In this document: in pieces, positions 35,901 through 46,973 of the stretch
Position numbering within the stretch: the stretch's first letter is position 1
Layout of the letters: each line of letters opens with the position of its first letter
Assembly: GCA_963377175.1 (NCBI GenBank)
Contig: CAUJNA010001509.1
Location: forward strand, 1 to 64,000
Direction of reading: 5' to 3'
DNA from: Effrenium voratum
Lineage: Eukaryota; Sar; Dinophyceae; Suessiales; Symbiodiniaceae
DNA: 64,000 bases
The notes under the pieces: model-generated
Database searches by the model: none
Told to the model about the DNA's origin: nothing
What the model saw: the letters and a program-made list of their open reading frames with translations, nothing else
Position numbers and translations under genes: made by a program

Positions 35901-37174
35901 ATGGAGGTAGTCACAGCCGGAGCACAGGATGAGTTGATGCAGAGCTTGGACTACAAGCTGAAAACCAGCAACACCAACTACGTGACCGCACGCCACGACG
36001 TGCAGTATTTCCCCAGCTCGCTGAGCTCCTTCTCCCCCGCCACCTCGAGGGTCTGCCGCATTCCTCTGACCAGCGGCACCTCGTTCATCGACCCCGAGTC
36101 GATCAAGATCGCCTTCAGAGTCAGAAACACGGACGCCACCAACCCGCTGGCGCCGCCACTCCGAACCCCGCCTGTTTCATCCAGAGGATCCAGGTCTTCG
36201 CCAACGGCCAGCGCTGCGACGACATTAACTACTACGGCCGCACCGTGGCCGTGCATGACCTGCTGAAGGGCCGCGAGTACAACCAGAACAAGGCCGTGGA
36301 GGGCTTCGACGAGGTGAACGACCCCCGGACGCCCCGAGCGGTGCACCAGAGCGGCTACGCGGACGTGCTGCTGCGCCCCACCATGGTGGGCATCCTGCGC
36401 TGCGGGAAGATGCTGCCGCCGCAGCTGAACCTGGTGATAGAAATCGAGTTTGCGGACGCCACGACTGCGCTGTGGTCCGAGAACGCCGGGGCGCACCGGC
36501 GGGGGGCCACGCTGAGCACCGACTTCGAGATCCAGAACGTCCGAGTTCTGGCCTCCCAGGTCGTCCTGGACTCTGCGCTGGTAGAGTCCTTCAACCGCGT
36601 GCTCCTCTCAGGAAGGTCGCTTGTGTTCAGCTACCCCACGGTGCACACGCAGCAGTCCACGGTGCCTCCGGGTGTGGCGGAGCACAACGTCACCGTGGCG
36701 CGCGCCTTCACGAAACTCATGGGAGCGTTCGTGACTTTTTGGGACAACGACGCGGGCCCCAAGATCCACCTGCTGGCCAACCCGGGGCAGGACGTGGCCC
36801 CCATCGGTGCGGCCAGGCAGGAAGACAGTCTCCTGGAGTCGCAGATGCAGCTGGGCAGCCTGCAGTACCCGCACAATCCTATGAAGGGAGCCTCTGAGCA
36901 CTTCCACTTCCGATCGGTCCTAGCGGGGACCTACGACGACACGGTGCGCAACATCGACATCGACCGCGCGGGCTACCTGCGCCACAGCTTCATAGCGGGC
37001 TTCCCGACAGAGCGTGTGCCCAAGATGCCCCTGAGCGGCGTCAGCACCCGTTCGGGCGACCTGGCTCGGTTCACATTCAAGGCGCTCGACGGTACGATGA
37101 CTGATGTGTTCATCCACCTGATAGCCTATCAGCTGGTGACGCTCTCTGGCACAGGAGTCTCCGTGCTTGACTAG
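35901..37174 (+). pseudogene. P3 major capsid protein, single frameshift
   Basis: The first 84 codons and the last 310 are each open and match the P2 MCP, but one base is missing at about 36154 (after NPLAP), so the protein is split between two frames (35901-36266 and 36245-37174). The 3' end matches P2 to the stop. Confidence 0.85.
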
Positions 37175-37177
37175 TAA

Positions 37178-37258
37178 GGGTCCATAGCTCAATTGGAAGA
37201 GGCTCTGAAGCTCTGAAGCTTGCAGACCGCAGGCTCGATTCCACCCGGGCGCGGATCA
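37178..37258 (+). tRNA. tRNA-like sequence after P3 MCP
   Basis: GGGTCCATAGCTCAATTGG with A box, and GGCTCGATTCC near the 3' end, 3 bp after the MCP stop. Mirror of 21616-21694. Stems do not close fully, so a tRNA-derived or degenerate sequence. Confidence 0.45.
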
Positions 37259-37299
37259 TTTTTTTTTTACTTGGCGAGTGCCTTTGGGAATTCTTTTTT

Positions 37300-37985
37300 C
37301 CCTCGAGCCGAGACGGGTCTCCGAGACGGATCTTCCCACCTCCAACCCAGTGAGCGCCTCTCCTGGGAATAAGAAATTCCCGAGACGGATCTTCCCGCCT
37401 CTCCTGGGAACAAGAAATCCCCGAGACGGATCTTCCCGCCTCCAGCCCGGTGAGCGCCTCTCCTTAAGAGACTTTAATTCCCAGGTCCGAGACGGATCTT
37501 ATTGCCTCCAGCCCGGTGAGCGCCTCTCCTTAAAAGACTTTAATTCCCAGGTCCGAGACGGATCTTATTGCCTCCAGCCCGGTGAGCGCCTCTCAGGGGA
37601 GCGAGAAATCCCCGAGACGGATCATTGTGGAGAGACGGATCATTGTGGAGAGACGGATCTTTCCGCCTCCAGCTCGGTGACCGCCTCTACCTAGAGGGCT
37701 TTTATTCCAAGGTCCGAGACGGATCTTCCCGCCTCCAGCCCGGTGAGCGCCTCTCCTTAAAAGACTTTAATTCCCAGGTCCGAGACGGATCTTATTGCCT
37801 CCAGCCCGGTGAGCGCCTCTCCGGGGAGCGAGAAATCCCCGAGACGGATCATTGTGGAGAGACGGATCATTGTGGAGAGACGGATCTTTCCACCTCCAGC
37901 CCAGTGAGCGCCTCTCCTTGGGAAAGTATTTCCCCATGTCCGAGACGGTTCTTTTCGCCTCCAGCCCAGCGAGCGCCTCTGCGTA
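37300..37985. repeat. GAGACGG satellite, inverted relative to 19616-21570
   Basis: Units contain CCGAGACGGATCTT, GCCTCCAGCCCGGTGAGCGC and TAAAAGACTTTAATTCC. It continues the mirror symmetry of the P2/P3 arms into the satellite. Confidence 0.85.
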
Positions 37986-38069
37986 ACCTTTTTGTTTGCA
38001 AAGCCCAGTCCCAGACTAATTGCCACGTTTTTCCGGAAATGCTCGTTGTACGCGCGCGCCCTGGTGGGC

Positions 38070-38320
38070 TAGCTTGTTTTGCACGAATTTGCATGGTTTT
38101 GACATTATTTTGCTTGATTTTCGCATGACTTGGTTTTGCACGGATTTTGACATGATTTTGCTTGATTTTCGCATGACACGGTTTTGCATGTTTTTTTTTG
38201 ACATGATTTTCGCATGACATGGTTTTGCACGGATTTTGACATGATTTTGCTTGATTTTCGCATGACACGGTCTTGCATGGTTTTTGACATGATTTTCGCA
38301 TGACATGGTTTTACATGCTT
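38070..38320. repeat. TTTTGCACGG / GATTTTCGCATGACA tandem repeat
   Basis: Five or so irregular units of CATGACATGGTTTTGCACGG with GATTTTGACATGATTTTGC. T/G-rich, no gene. Confidence 0.7.
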
Positions 38321-38424
38321 GGAATCGGCATGCGCTTCACCCCAACACGTCCCCCTGAGTTTTTTTTTCCTGTCAGGCTGTCGTACGTGTCAGGTCCAGG
38401 AGAACTTCGTGGAGTGGGAGGCGG

Positions 38425-38815
38425 GGCAGTGCCGAGCGGGCACTTGTAACTAGACGTGCCGAGCGGGCACAGTGCCGAGCGGGCACTTATAGGTAGACGT
38501 GGCGAGCGGGCACAGTGCCGAGCGGGCACTTGTAACTAGACGTGCCGAGCAGGCACAGTGCCGAGCGGGCACTTATAGGTAGACGTGCCGAGCGGGCACA
38601 GTGCCGTGCGGGCACTAGTAGGTAGACCACTTGTAGGTAGACGTGCCGAGCGGGCACTTGTAGCTAGACGTGCCGAGCGGGCTCTAGGACGTACCGAGCG
38701 GGCACTTGTAGCTAGACGTGCCGAGCGGGCACTAGGACGTACCGAGCGGGCACTGTGCCGAGCGGGCACAGTGCCGAGGGTACCCGGTGCCGAGCGGGCA
38801 CCGTAGGAGCGAGCA
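38425..38815. repeat. GTGCCGAGCGGGCAC hairpin repeat
   Basis: About 18 copies of the 15-mer, itself a small inverted repeat (GTGCC...GGCAC), spaced by TTGTAACTAGAC, TTATAGGTAGAC or AGGACGTACC. Confidence 0.8.
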
Positions 38816-38939
38816 GCACCAAGCAGGCGACGTTGTGTTGTGGGGCCACTGTGATATAGGCGGCCACAGTACAAGCGGTTGAGCGTGCGCTTTAGTACGC
38901 CTCCCCCCAACCTCGTTTGATACAGGCTCGCCCAACCTC

Positions 38940-40060
38940 GTTTGATGCTGGCTCGGTCGGGTTTTTTAAGTACTGGTTAGCCCAACGGGTCCGGGCGGGA
39001 TCGTTTTTTCGAGTACTGGTCTGCCCAAAGGGCCCGGCATTTTTGGCTTAGTACTGGTCTGCCCAACGGGTCTGGAGGGGTTTCGGATTTTTTAAGTTCT
39101 GGTTTGCCCAGCACGTCTGGAGGGGTTTCGGATTTTTTTTTTCGAGTACTGGTCTGCCCAAAGGCTACGGGGGTTTTGGCTTGGTACTGGTCTGCCCAAC
39201 GGGTCTGGAAGGGTTTCGCTTTTTTTTCAAGTACTGGCCTGCCCAACAGGTCTGGAGGGGTTTCGGATTTTTTTCGAGTACTGGCCTGCCCAAAGGCTTC
39301 GGGGGTTTTGGCTTGGTACTGGTCTGCCCAACGGGTCTGGAAGGGTTTCGCTTTTTTTTCAAGTACTGGCCTGCCCAACAGGTCTGGAGGGGTTTCGGAT
39401 TTTTTTTTTTTTTTCGAGTACTGGTCTGCCCAAAGGGCCCGGCATTTTTGGCTTAGTACTGGTCTGCCCAACGGGTCTGGAGGGGTTTCGGATTTTTTTT
39501 AAGTTCTGGTTTGCCCAGCACGTCTGGAGGGGTTTCGGATTTTTTTTTCGTGTACTGGTCTGCCCAAAGGCTTCGGGGGTTTTGGCTTGGTACTGGTCTG
39601 CCCAACGGGTCTGGAAGGGTTTCGCTTTTTTTTCAAGTACTGGCCTGCCCAACAGGTCGGGAGGGGTTTCGGATTTTTTTTTTTTCGAGTACTGGTCTGC
39701 CCAAAGGGCCCGGCATTTTTGGCTTAGTACTGGTCTGCCCAACGGGTCTGGAGGGGTTTCGGATTTATTTTTTTTTCCGAGTACTGCTCTGCCCAACGTG
39801 CCTGGGGGGTTTCGTTTTTTTAAGTACTGGTTCGCCCAACGGGTGCGGGGGGGGTTCGTTTTTAAGTACTGGTCTGCCCAACGTGCCTGGGGGGTTTCGT
39901 TTTTTTAAGTACTGGTTCGCCCAACGGGTGCGGGGGGGTTCGTTTTTAAGTACTGGTCTGCCCAACGTGCCTGGGGGGTTTCGTTTTTTTTAAGTACTGG
40001 TTCGCCCAACGGGTGCGGGGGGGTTCGTTTTTAAGTACTGGTCTGCCCAACGGCTCATGA
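38940..40060. repeat. TACTGGTCTGCCCAACGGG tandem repeat, about 1.1 kb
   Basis: Some 20 units of 45-55 bp: TACTGGTCTGCCCAA, a variable GGGTCTGGAGGGGTTTCGG and a T-tract. T-tract length and the central words vary. Inside P3 between MCP and the C5 methyltransferase; no coding frames supported. The 40061-40271 stretch holds a few more diverged units and otherwise nothing recognised. Confidence 0.8.
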
Positions 40061-40271
40061 CCCAACCAGACGAAGGGCGTCGGAGTTTTTTTAGGCCCTT
40101 GTAGGAACCTATAGGAACCACTGGCTCGCCCAACCTCGTTTGATACTGGCTCGCCCAACTGGCCTAGCTCTGTGCCCCTTGACCGCGGGGTGCGAACGAC
40201 TCCGCGCTGGTCCCTCAATGAATTCCATCCAGGTCCGAGGAGGATCTTATAAGAAATGATCCTCGGTTCAG

Positions 40272-40922
40272 TCAGGGATGCTCAGCCGATCCGCAAGCTC
40301 TGCCGTGGCTCGCAATCTCCTCGCACAGCGCCGCAGGAATGCTGTAAAGCAGCTCGCGCGATTGCCCTCTGACCCTCTCGCGCTGGCCCCCCATGAGTCG
40401 AGGCCCCCCTTGGGCGCCCCTCAGATGCCTCCCGTCTTCCCACGCATCGCACCGGCAGCCGCTCCTGCACAGCCCTCGGCTCGGCCTCCAGCGCATGTTG
40501 GTCCACAGCCGCGTCTGCTTCCTGTACGGAGTTCCGTACGTGCAGTAGGTCACGTCCACCCAGGGCAGGCGCTCCATGAACGGGCGGGTCTTCAGCAGGC
40601 CGGTGGCCGGATTCTCTATGACCCACATGAGCGGGTCGAGGTGCGCCATGATCTCAAGGGCTCTGAGCACCAGCGCGTCGCCCTCCTCGAGTCGTCGAGG
40701 GCGCATCGTCAGAGCTCGGCTGTACTCCGTGCAGACCGGGCTGGCCCAGTCCATGTCAAAGTGCCCCGGCGGAAACAGCGCGTAGTCCCAGCTCCGGATG
40801 TCGCACAGGATCGTGGGCTCAAATTTCGACACGATGTCCAAGGAAACGACCTCCCACCCTGCCGCCTCGAAGGCTCGGCCCATCGACTTTGTGCCGCAAA
40901 ACAGCTCCAGCAGTCTCGGCAT
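40272..40922 (-). CDS. C5-type DNA methyltransferase-like protein (P3)
   Basis: 216 aa from MPRLLELFCGTKSMG. Motif I LELFCGTKSMG (residues 5-15), motif IV SPVCTEYS (61-68, catalytic Cys 64; SPPCT in many phage enzymes) and ENPATG (103-108). It is short for a C5 methyltransferase and lacks a clear target-recognition domain, like compact phage and algal-virus enzymes. The 18402-18795 relative suggests the native end was ATAELADR-SIPD; a small deletion near 40310 shifts the last 12 codons here. Its role in viral DNA modification is inferred. Confidence 0.7.
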   Translation of the reverse strand: MPRLLELFCGTKSMGRAFEAAGWEVVSLDIVSKFEPTILCDIRSWDYALFPPGHFDMDWASPVCTEYSRALTMRPRRLEEGDALVLRALEIMAHLDPLMWVIENPATGLLKTRPFMERLPWVDVTYCTYGTPYRKQTRLWTNMRWRPSRGLCRSGCRCDAWEDGRHLRGAQGGPRLMGGQRERVRGQSRELLYSIPAALCEEIASHGRACGSAEHP

Positions 40923-41027
40923 GTTTAATAACCACCACCAGCACAACGAAGCACGCACAGGCGACGACGCGGCTCAAGCAGTTTCGCATGCTCGGACCAA
41001 TCTTTTTTTAATCGGAGTCAGAAAAGG

Positions 41028-41600
41028 ATGACGAGCCAGACAAGCATGTGGAACTTGGGCGAGGTGCGCTCCAATGCTAAGGGTGGCAAATTCTTGTGCC
41101 TGGAGCCGCTGTTTTGGCAGAGCGACGCTTCGCTGGAAATCCCATGGGAGCCCAGGGCTTTCTCCGAGGGGCAGCGCCCCAGTGTGAGCTTCGCAACCGA
41201 CGAGCGCACGAGGCTCTTCTGGGAGCGGGCCGAGACCGATCTGGTCGAGCTGCTGGCGGCCGCATCCGAGCGCGTCTTCGACGCGAAGCTCACGCCCGAG
41301 GCCGTGCGCCAGCGGCTGCTGCCTTCTGTGTGGCAATCGCGCGGCGGCGATTGGATGCTGAAGGCCAAGCTGCCGGCCCACGCACGCTTCTGGAACGCCG
41401 GCGGCACGTTTGCGGACCGCCCCGCTGAGCTGGCTCACTGCGCCGCGCGCGTTAGGCTGAGAGCGCGCAGCTTGTGGTTGATGAGCGGCATGTGCGGCTT
41501 GAGTCTTGAGGTCACGGATCTGCGTTGCGTGTGGAGCCACCGTCTCGCGAGTGCCCGCTGTAGTTTCTTCCGATGCCGCAGCCGATTTTTGCTCAGTAAA
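41028..41600 (+). CDS. Conserved-looking P3 protein, possible ssDNA-binding type
   Basis: About 170 good codons from MTSQTSMWNLGEV, including KFLCLEPLFWQSD, LKAKLPAHARFW and LWLMSGMCGLSLEVTDL. This pattern recalls a family found in algal giant viruses and Polinton-like viruses (DUF5871-like, suspected ssDNA binding), but I cannot confirm it. After LEVTDLRCV the frame continues into unlikely residues and overlaps the next gene to 41726, so there is probably a frameshift at about 41530; a stop in the third frame at about 41599 may be the native end. Confidence 0.5.
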
Positions 41601-41610
41601 AAAATTCAGA

Positions 41611-41925
41611 ATGGCCACCCACGTCCTGGAGCGCCGCGAGCAGCTGAGGCCTCTGCTGAGGGCCGCCGTCGATGCCGAGGCGCTGAAGCGGGGTGCCTCT
41701 CTGGAGGAGGTGAGCCGCCTGCATGATGAGCTCACTCGGGGAGTGCCCGTGCTGGAGCGGCTGCTGGCTGACGGGGTCGCCGGCAGGTTCCCGGCGGAGG
41801 AGGTCGATATGCAGGACTGGAGGGACATGCTGAAGCGCTCCCAAGAGCTTCGGCTCAAGCTTCGCAAGCGCCTCAACCAGCGCACGGCCCGCAGCTCTGC
41901 TCCCACGGTGGCCGAGGAGCGCTAG
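41611..41925 (+). CDS. Small helical P3 protein
   Basis: 104 aa, MATHVLERREQLRPLLRAAVD to PTVAEER. Highly charged and helical with no recognised domain. Tandem with 41944-42222, 18 nt apart, so likely co-expressed before PolB. Confidence 0.5.
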   Translation: MATHVLERREQLRPLLRAAVDAEALKRGASLEEVSRLHDELTRGVPVLERLLADGVAGRFPAEEVDMQDWRDMLKRSQELRLKLRKRLNQRTARSSAPTVAEER

Positions 41926-41943
41926 GAGGAGAGCTGGGAGACT

Positions 41944-42222
41944 ATGGAAGCGCTCCGCGAGAAGCACGAGGCCCTGAGGCAGCGCCGCACTTGCACGAGC
42001 GACATCGCCTCGCTGGCCCAGATCGAGAGAGAGCTCTACGAGGTGGAGGAGCAGCTCATCAGCAAGAAAATCGCTGAGCGGCTGCCGGTCTCGCTGACGG
42101 CCAAGAGAGCAACCCTCGCAGCCTTGGAGCGGGTCGAGAAGGCGCGCAAGGAGCTGGATGAGGCCTCCAGAGAGCTCCTCACGGCGCTGAACCTGCAGGG
42201 CCGCACCGCCGACTCGCTGTGA
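41944..42222 (+). CDS. Small coiled-coil P3 protein
   Basis: 92 aa with heptad-like Leu/Ile/Val spacing through IERELYEVEEQLISKKIAERL and VEKARKELDEASRELL. A coiled coil; function unknown. Confidence 0.5.
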   Translation: MEALREKHEALRQRRTCTSDIASLAQIERELYEVEEQLISKKIAERLPVSLTAKRATLAALERVEKARKELDEASRELLTALNLQGRTADSL

Positions 42223-42406
42223 CGCGGTAGATGCCGAATCCCGGACAGAACATGACTGAAAAAAGGGCGAAGCTTGTGGTGCATGGTTGTTTCGCGGTCG
42301 ACAAAGCAGGAGTTGTCGGCGATGCTGAGGGTGCTCGTCCGACCGACGGAATATTTATTATTTTTTCTATAGAAAGCAATTTATTCAGCTCAAACCAATT
42401 CGCGCC

Positions 42407-45108
42407 ATGATCTCCGAGCTGTCTGATCGCATCTGGGGCCGCCTGGGGCTCAGCGCTGTCCGGGCGGTGCCTCTGGAGGAGCCGCGTGCGCCTAGCGCCG
42501 AGGCCGATGTGACAGAACTGCGCCCGCGTGGGGCCGCTTGGACCCGCGAGCTGCGGCTGCGCCCTCTTCCTGTGCAGCAGGTCTTCACCATCGACGCCTT
42601 GCGGCTGCTGGTGGACCGGCTCCAAGACCTGCTGGTCATTCGGCTGCCCTTCCTCGCCAAGGTCAGCTTCCAGATCCTGCTGAGGCGCCGGACCGCAAAC
42701 GACGCGGAGCTCACGCTCCACTACCTCAGGCTGGCGCCGTGGATCGTGAGGCCCGCGCCTCTGTCGGCCCGCGCCGGAACCATGATGGCGGCCATCAGGA
42801 CGAAGTTCGAGGTCGCGGTCGAGCGCTCCCGCTTCCCCGAGTCTAACTGGACAGTCGTGGGCATCACGGCGGCGTATTTGCTGTCTGCGCCCTCGCAGCA
42901 GCTGGCCGACATGCCCGCGCCCCCGCCGCCCAACGAGGCGGGAGGCTGCTGGAAGGAGCTGCCCGAGACCCTGGCCAAGAAGAAGGCCATCTGGAACCCT
43001 CAGAACGAGGACCACCGCTGCTTCATGTGGTGCGTCCTCGCCTACTGCCTCGGGGTCGAGGGGCTCACCTGGCGGGAGCGGCAAAAGGCCGTGAGCTGCT
43101 CGGGCTCCTTCTTCTACCCCGAGCTGGCCGGCCGCCGAGGACCGCGCCCCCCGGGCTGGCAGCCCGCTCTGGCCGACGCGGGGTGGACTTCTCTGGCCTG
43201 CCGACGGACCGCCCCGTGAACTTCGACGACATAGAGGCCTTCGAGCTCCGCAACGCCGGGCGGGTGGAGGTCTTCGTCTTCGTGTGGCAGCAGACCCTGT
43301 GGACGGACGGGCAGGAGTACTACCACGTCCTCCAGCAGCGCGCCCCGAGCGGCACGGGCGTCGTCCACCACACCGTGCTGCTTCTCCTGCACAGCGGCCA
43401 CTACAGCCTGATCCACAACTTCCAGGCGCTGGTCAGCAGGCGGGGGCTGACCCTGGGAGCCACGCCCACCAACACCGGCGGCTGCGCGGAGTACAAGTGC
43501 CCGAGGTGCATGGCCCGCTTCGCCACGAAGGCCTCCTGGCAGCGCCACCGCGCCACCCAGTGCTATCGAGAGATAGCCGAGCGCACTCGGAAAGTGCCGC
43601 TGCCCGGGCCCGAGAAGAGCCTGCTCAGGGGCAAGGCCTCCGCAGAGCTCGCGCCCCTGACGTGCTACGCGGACCTCGAGGTCTACAGCACGCCCGCCCC
43701 GACGGTCCACATGGCGCAGCAGCAGCCGGCGCGCCAGACCGTCGCGGCTTCTTCCTGCTACGTCGCTGTCGGGCGCTGCGGCTACGTGCCGCCCGAGGAG
43801 CTGAGGCTGAGGCTCACGCACCACGAGCGGGACAGCGACAAGTACCACGCCGTCCGCACCATGCTGAACGTCCTTCTCAAGCTGGCCGACCACTACCTCA
43901 CCTGGAGACGCCGAACTCGGCCCGTCAGCATGACCCGGAGGGAGGAGCTGGAGCACAGGGCCGCCACTCACTGCAGGGAGTGCCTCGCCTCCTTCGAGAC
44001 CGCTGAGAAGAAGCTCCACCACTGCCACGGCACTGGGCAGTAGCTCGGGGCGCTGTGCCACTCCTGCAACATCGCGGCCCAGACGCCCAAGACCATCCCA
44101 GTGGTCTTTCACAACGGGGGCGGCTACGACTTCCACTTCCTGCTGCGCTACATCGCCACGATGGGCTCTCCTGTCAGCAGGGCGCCGCGCGAAGAGCTCG
44201 GCGAGGACAGCGACAACGACGGCACCGAGAGCGATGAGAAGGAAGCGAGTCCGAGAGGCCCATGCCCATGGCCAAGGCTGCACCAAAGGCCGCGCCCAAG
44301 GGCAGGGCAAAGGCCAAGGCCAAGGCCGCGCCAAGGCCCCTCAGCGGCTGGTGCGCCCTGCAGGCCGCAATCAAGCAGGGCGACTACAGCCACCTCTGCC
44401 TCCGAGTCCTCTGCAAGTCGGGCGAGAAGTGCCTGCAGTTGAGCTGGGGCCCGCTGAGGTTCGTGGACAGCATGAACGTCTTCCCCACAAGCCTGGCCAG
44501 CATGATCGACGACCTCAGGGCCTGCACCCACAAGCAGCTGCCAGCGCTCTTCCCGCTGATGGCCTCGCTTCACCCCGAGCTGCAGCTGCGCACGCCGACC
44601 GACTCTCCGCCCCAAAGACGGCCTCTCAAACAGCGGCGGACGCACTGCGACCTGGAGCAGGCGTGGGACTGCATCCTGCGCAAGCTGCCCATGCCCTTCG
44701 AGCACTTCTGCGGCGCCGAGGCGTGGGAGATGCCCGCGGTGTGGGAGCAGCATTGCTACGACAGCGCGCTGGCTGGAAAAGCGGTGAGCGCAGAGGACCA
44801 CCGGCTGGCCGTCAACACCGCCAATCTCATGGGGTGGGAGACCTTCCGCGAGTTCCACGACTGCTACCTCCACACCGACGTCCTGGCCCTGGCGGACGTG
44901 ATGGAGAGCTACCGGGACTCCTTCCGGGCGCAGTCGGGGCTCGACCCAATCCTCTACGTCACGCTGCCCGGAGCCGCCTGGGACGCCATGCTGCGGCACT
45001 CGGCCCGCGAGACTCCCATTCACCTCATCACCGACGAGCAGGCCTACATGGACGTGCGGGCCTCTGTCATGGGAGGGCTGAGCTGAATTTTTTTTTTTTT
45101 TCTTTTTT

Positions 45109-45143
<35 letters not shown>

Positions 45144-45212
45144 TTTTTTTTTCTTTTTTTTCTTTTTTTTTTTTAGTTTTGTTTTTTTTTTTTTTTTTTG
45201 TTTTGTTTTTTT

Positions 45213-45260
<48 letters not shown>

Positions 45261-46905
45261 TTTTTTTTTTTTATTTTTTTTTTTTTTTTTTTTTTTCCAT
45301 TTTTGTTTTTTTTTACAGCCCTTCGCTCAAGCCTACAACCCCGAGCTGGGCGAGGAGGACTACAACTCCGAGGAGCCCGTCAGCTGGATCTCGTACTTGG
45401 ACTTCAACGCCATGTACCCAGCAGCAATGTCGCTACCCATGCCCAACGGCCCCTGCGGGACGGTCGCCCTGCCAGAAGAAAACGCCGCAAGGCTGAGCTG
45501 GCTGCACGATACGTGCCTCTCCGGGCTGAACTGGGAGTCCGACTCCGAGGAGGTGAGCTATCTGCTCATCGTGGACTACGACTTTCCCCCGGAGGTGCAC
45601 GACCACTTGGACTGGGCTCCGCCCGCGCGCATGAAGGTCGGGAAGGGCCTGTACGGGCCGCACACTGCGAACATGGCGGAGCGCCTCGGCCTCTCCCCGT
45701 CGCCCTGCGAGAAGCTCGCGCCCTTCCTCGGCACGCACGTAGAAGAGGGCGTGGACGGCAAGCGGCTCAAGTTCCTGCGGGACGTGCTGGGTGCCAGGAT
45801 CTGGAGGCTGCACAGAGCCTACCGCTTCGCCTGCAGCCCCTTCATGGCGGGTTTCATGGAGCTCAAGCACAGTGAGCGGAGGCAGCTCAAGACGGCGGGG
45901 AGCGTGGTCGCCGAGAAGGTGGTGAAGCTCACCCAGAACGCCATCTTCGGTCGCTGCTGCATGAACCCCGACAAGTTCAGGAACACGAACGCCTACGTGG
46001 ACCCGGTCAAGTTCGAGGGGGCTGTGGGCAAGAGCTCCGTGACGAACTTCGAGTTTCAGATCAACGACTCGGAGGGGTTCCTGGCCTTCGTGGAGACGCT
46101 CAAGACGAACCGCAGCAAGGCCTGCGTGAGCGTGCCCAACCAAGTCGGCGCCCGCACGCTGCAGCTCTCCAAGCTCATGATGGAGAAGGCCTACTACCTC
46201 CACATGAGGAGGCTCTTCCCGAAGATGAGGCTGCTCTTCACGGACACCGACTCCGTGATGGTGCAGATCTTCGAGCTGCAGGACCCGCTCCACGCCATGG
46301 CCGAGGCGAACCTGACCGGCGCCGCCCTCTTCGACGTGGCCGGCAAGTCCAAGGACCCCGAGAGGGACCTGAGTGCACTCTCTGCTGCGGCGCGCGCCAA
46401 GGCCATCGAGGTGATGGGGCTGCTGGGCAAGCTCGGCGACGAGACCTTCCCCGCCAGGATCCTGGAGTATGTCGGCCTGCGCTCCAAGATGTACAGCATC
46501 CTCACGGTCCAGCCCGACGGCGCGCGCATGGAGAAGCGCAAGATCAAGGGCGTGCCCAAGAAGGCGGTGACCAACGTCCGGCATCTCGAGTACAGGGAGG
46601 TGCTGGAGGAAGGCAGCGAGCGCAGGGCGACATTCGCGCAGCTGCGCAGCCGCGCGCACGAGATCGCCGTGGAGACCGTCGAGAAGAAGTCCCTCTCGCC
46701 CTTCAACGACAAGGTCTACGGCCTCGACGCTCACAACTCGCGGCCGCTGGGGCACTGGCGCAACCTGGAGCAGCTGCGGATGCTGGGAGCTTACGCTCCG
46801 CCAGGCTCTGCGCCCTTCGACCTCGTGATGGAGTTCCTCGTGGGGCCCCCGCCTCTGGGGCCCGCTCCGACATTGCCGCTGCGGCTGAGCCGATGCTGGG
46901 CGTAG
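42407..46905 (+). pseudogene. Protein-primed family B DNA polymerase (PolB), broken
   Basis: The Polinton replication polymerase. N-terminal NPQNEDHRCFMWCVLA and NFDDIEAFELRN are typical of Polinton PolB. CPRCMARF and the HCHGTG...CHSCN knuckle follow, then exonuclease VVFHNGGGYDFHF, VDSMNVFPTSLASM, TDVLALADVMESYR, motif A YLDFNAMYP (about 45400), motif B KLTQNAIFG (about 45925) and motif C FTDTDSV (about 46240). Lesions: a 1-bp loss at about 43184; TAG at 44041-44043; frameshift at about 44245; and a 220-bp T-tract (45087-45309), which could be an intron. All catalytic Asp residues remain. The 45350-46905 part is open. Confidence 0.88.
45087..45309. repeat. T-tract of about 220 bp inside PolB (possible intron)
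   Basis: More than 90 percent T with scattered C, G and A. It lies between MGGLS and PFAQAYNP of PolB and ends TTTTTTTTTACAG, a good 3' splice signal. No GT donor is present at the 5' side; dinoflagellates also use GC and GA donors, and GAGCTGAA is available, but the reading phase fits only with a shifted acceptor. Expansion of a simple repeat is the alternative. Confidence 0.6.
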
Positions 46906-46973
46906 ACTGTCGGAACCTGAAAAAAGAAAGATCCCGAGCTCTCGTTTTCTCGTCTTCTCGCTTTCTCGCTTTT

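Noticed and set aside
37278..38128. Frames with RDGSxxLQPGERL repeats
   Set aside because: Products of the GAGACGG satellite.
38977..39993. Frames with VGQTSTKPK or YWSAQR repeats
   Set aside because: Products of the TACTGGTCTGCCC tandem repeat.
45098..45300. Phe-rich open frames through the T-tract
   Set aside because: They are translations of a poly-T stretch and show no protein features.
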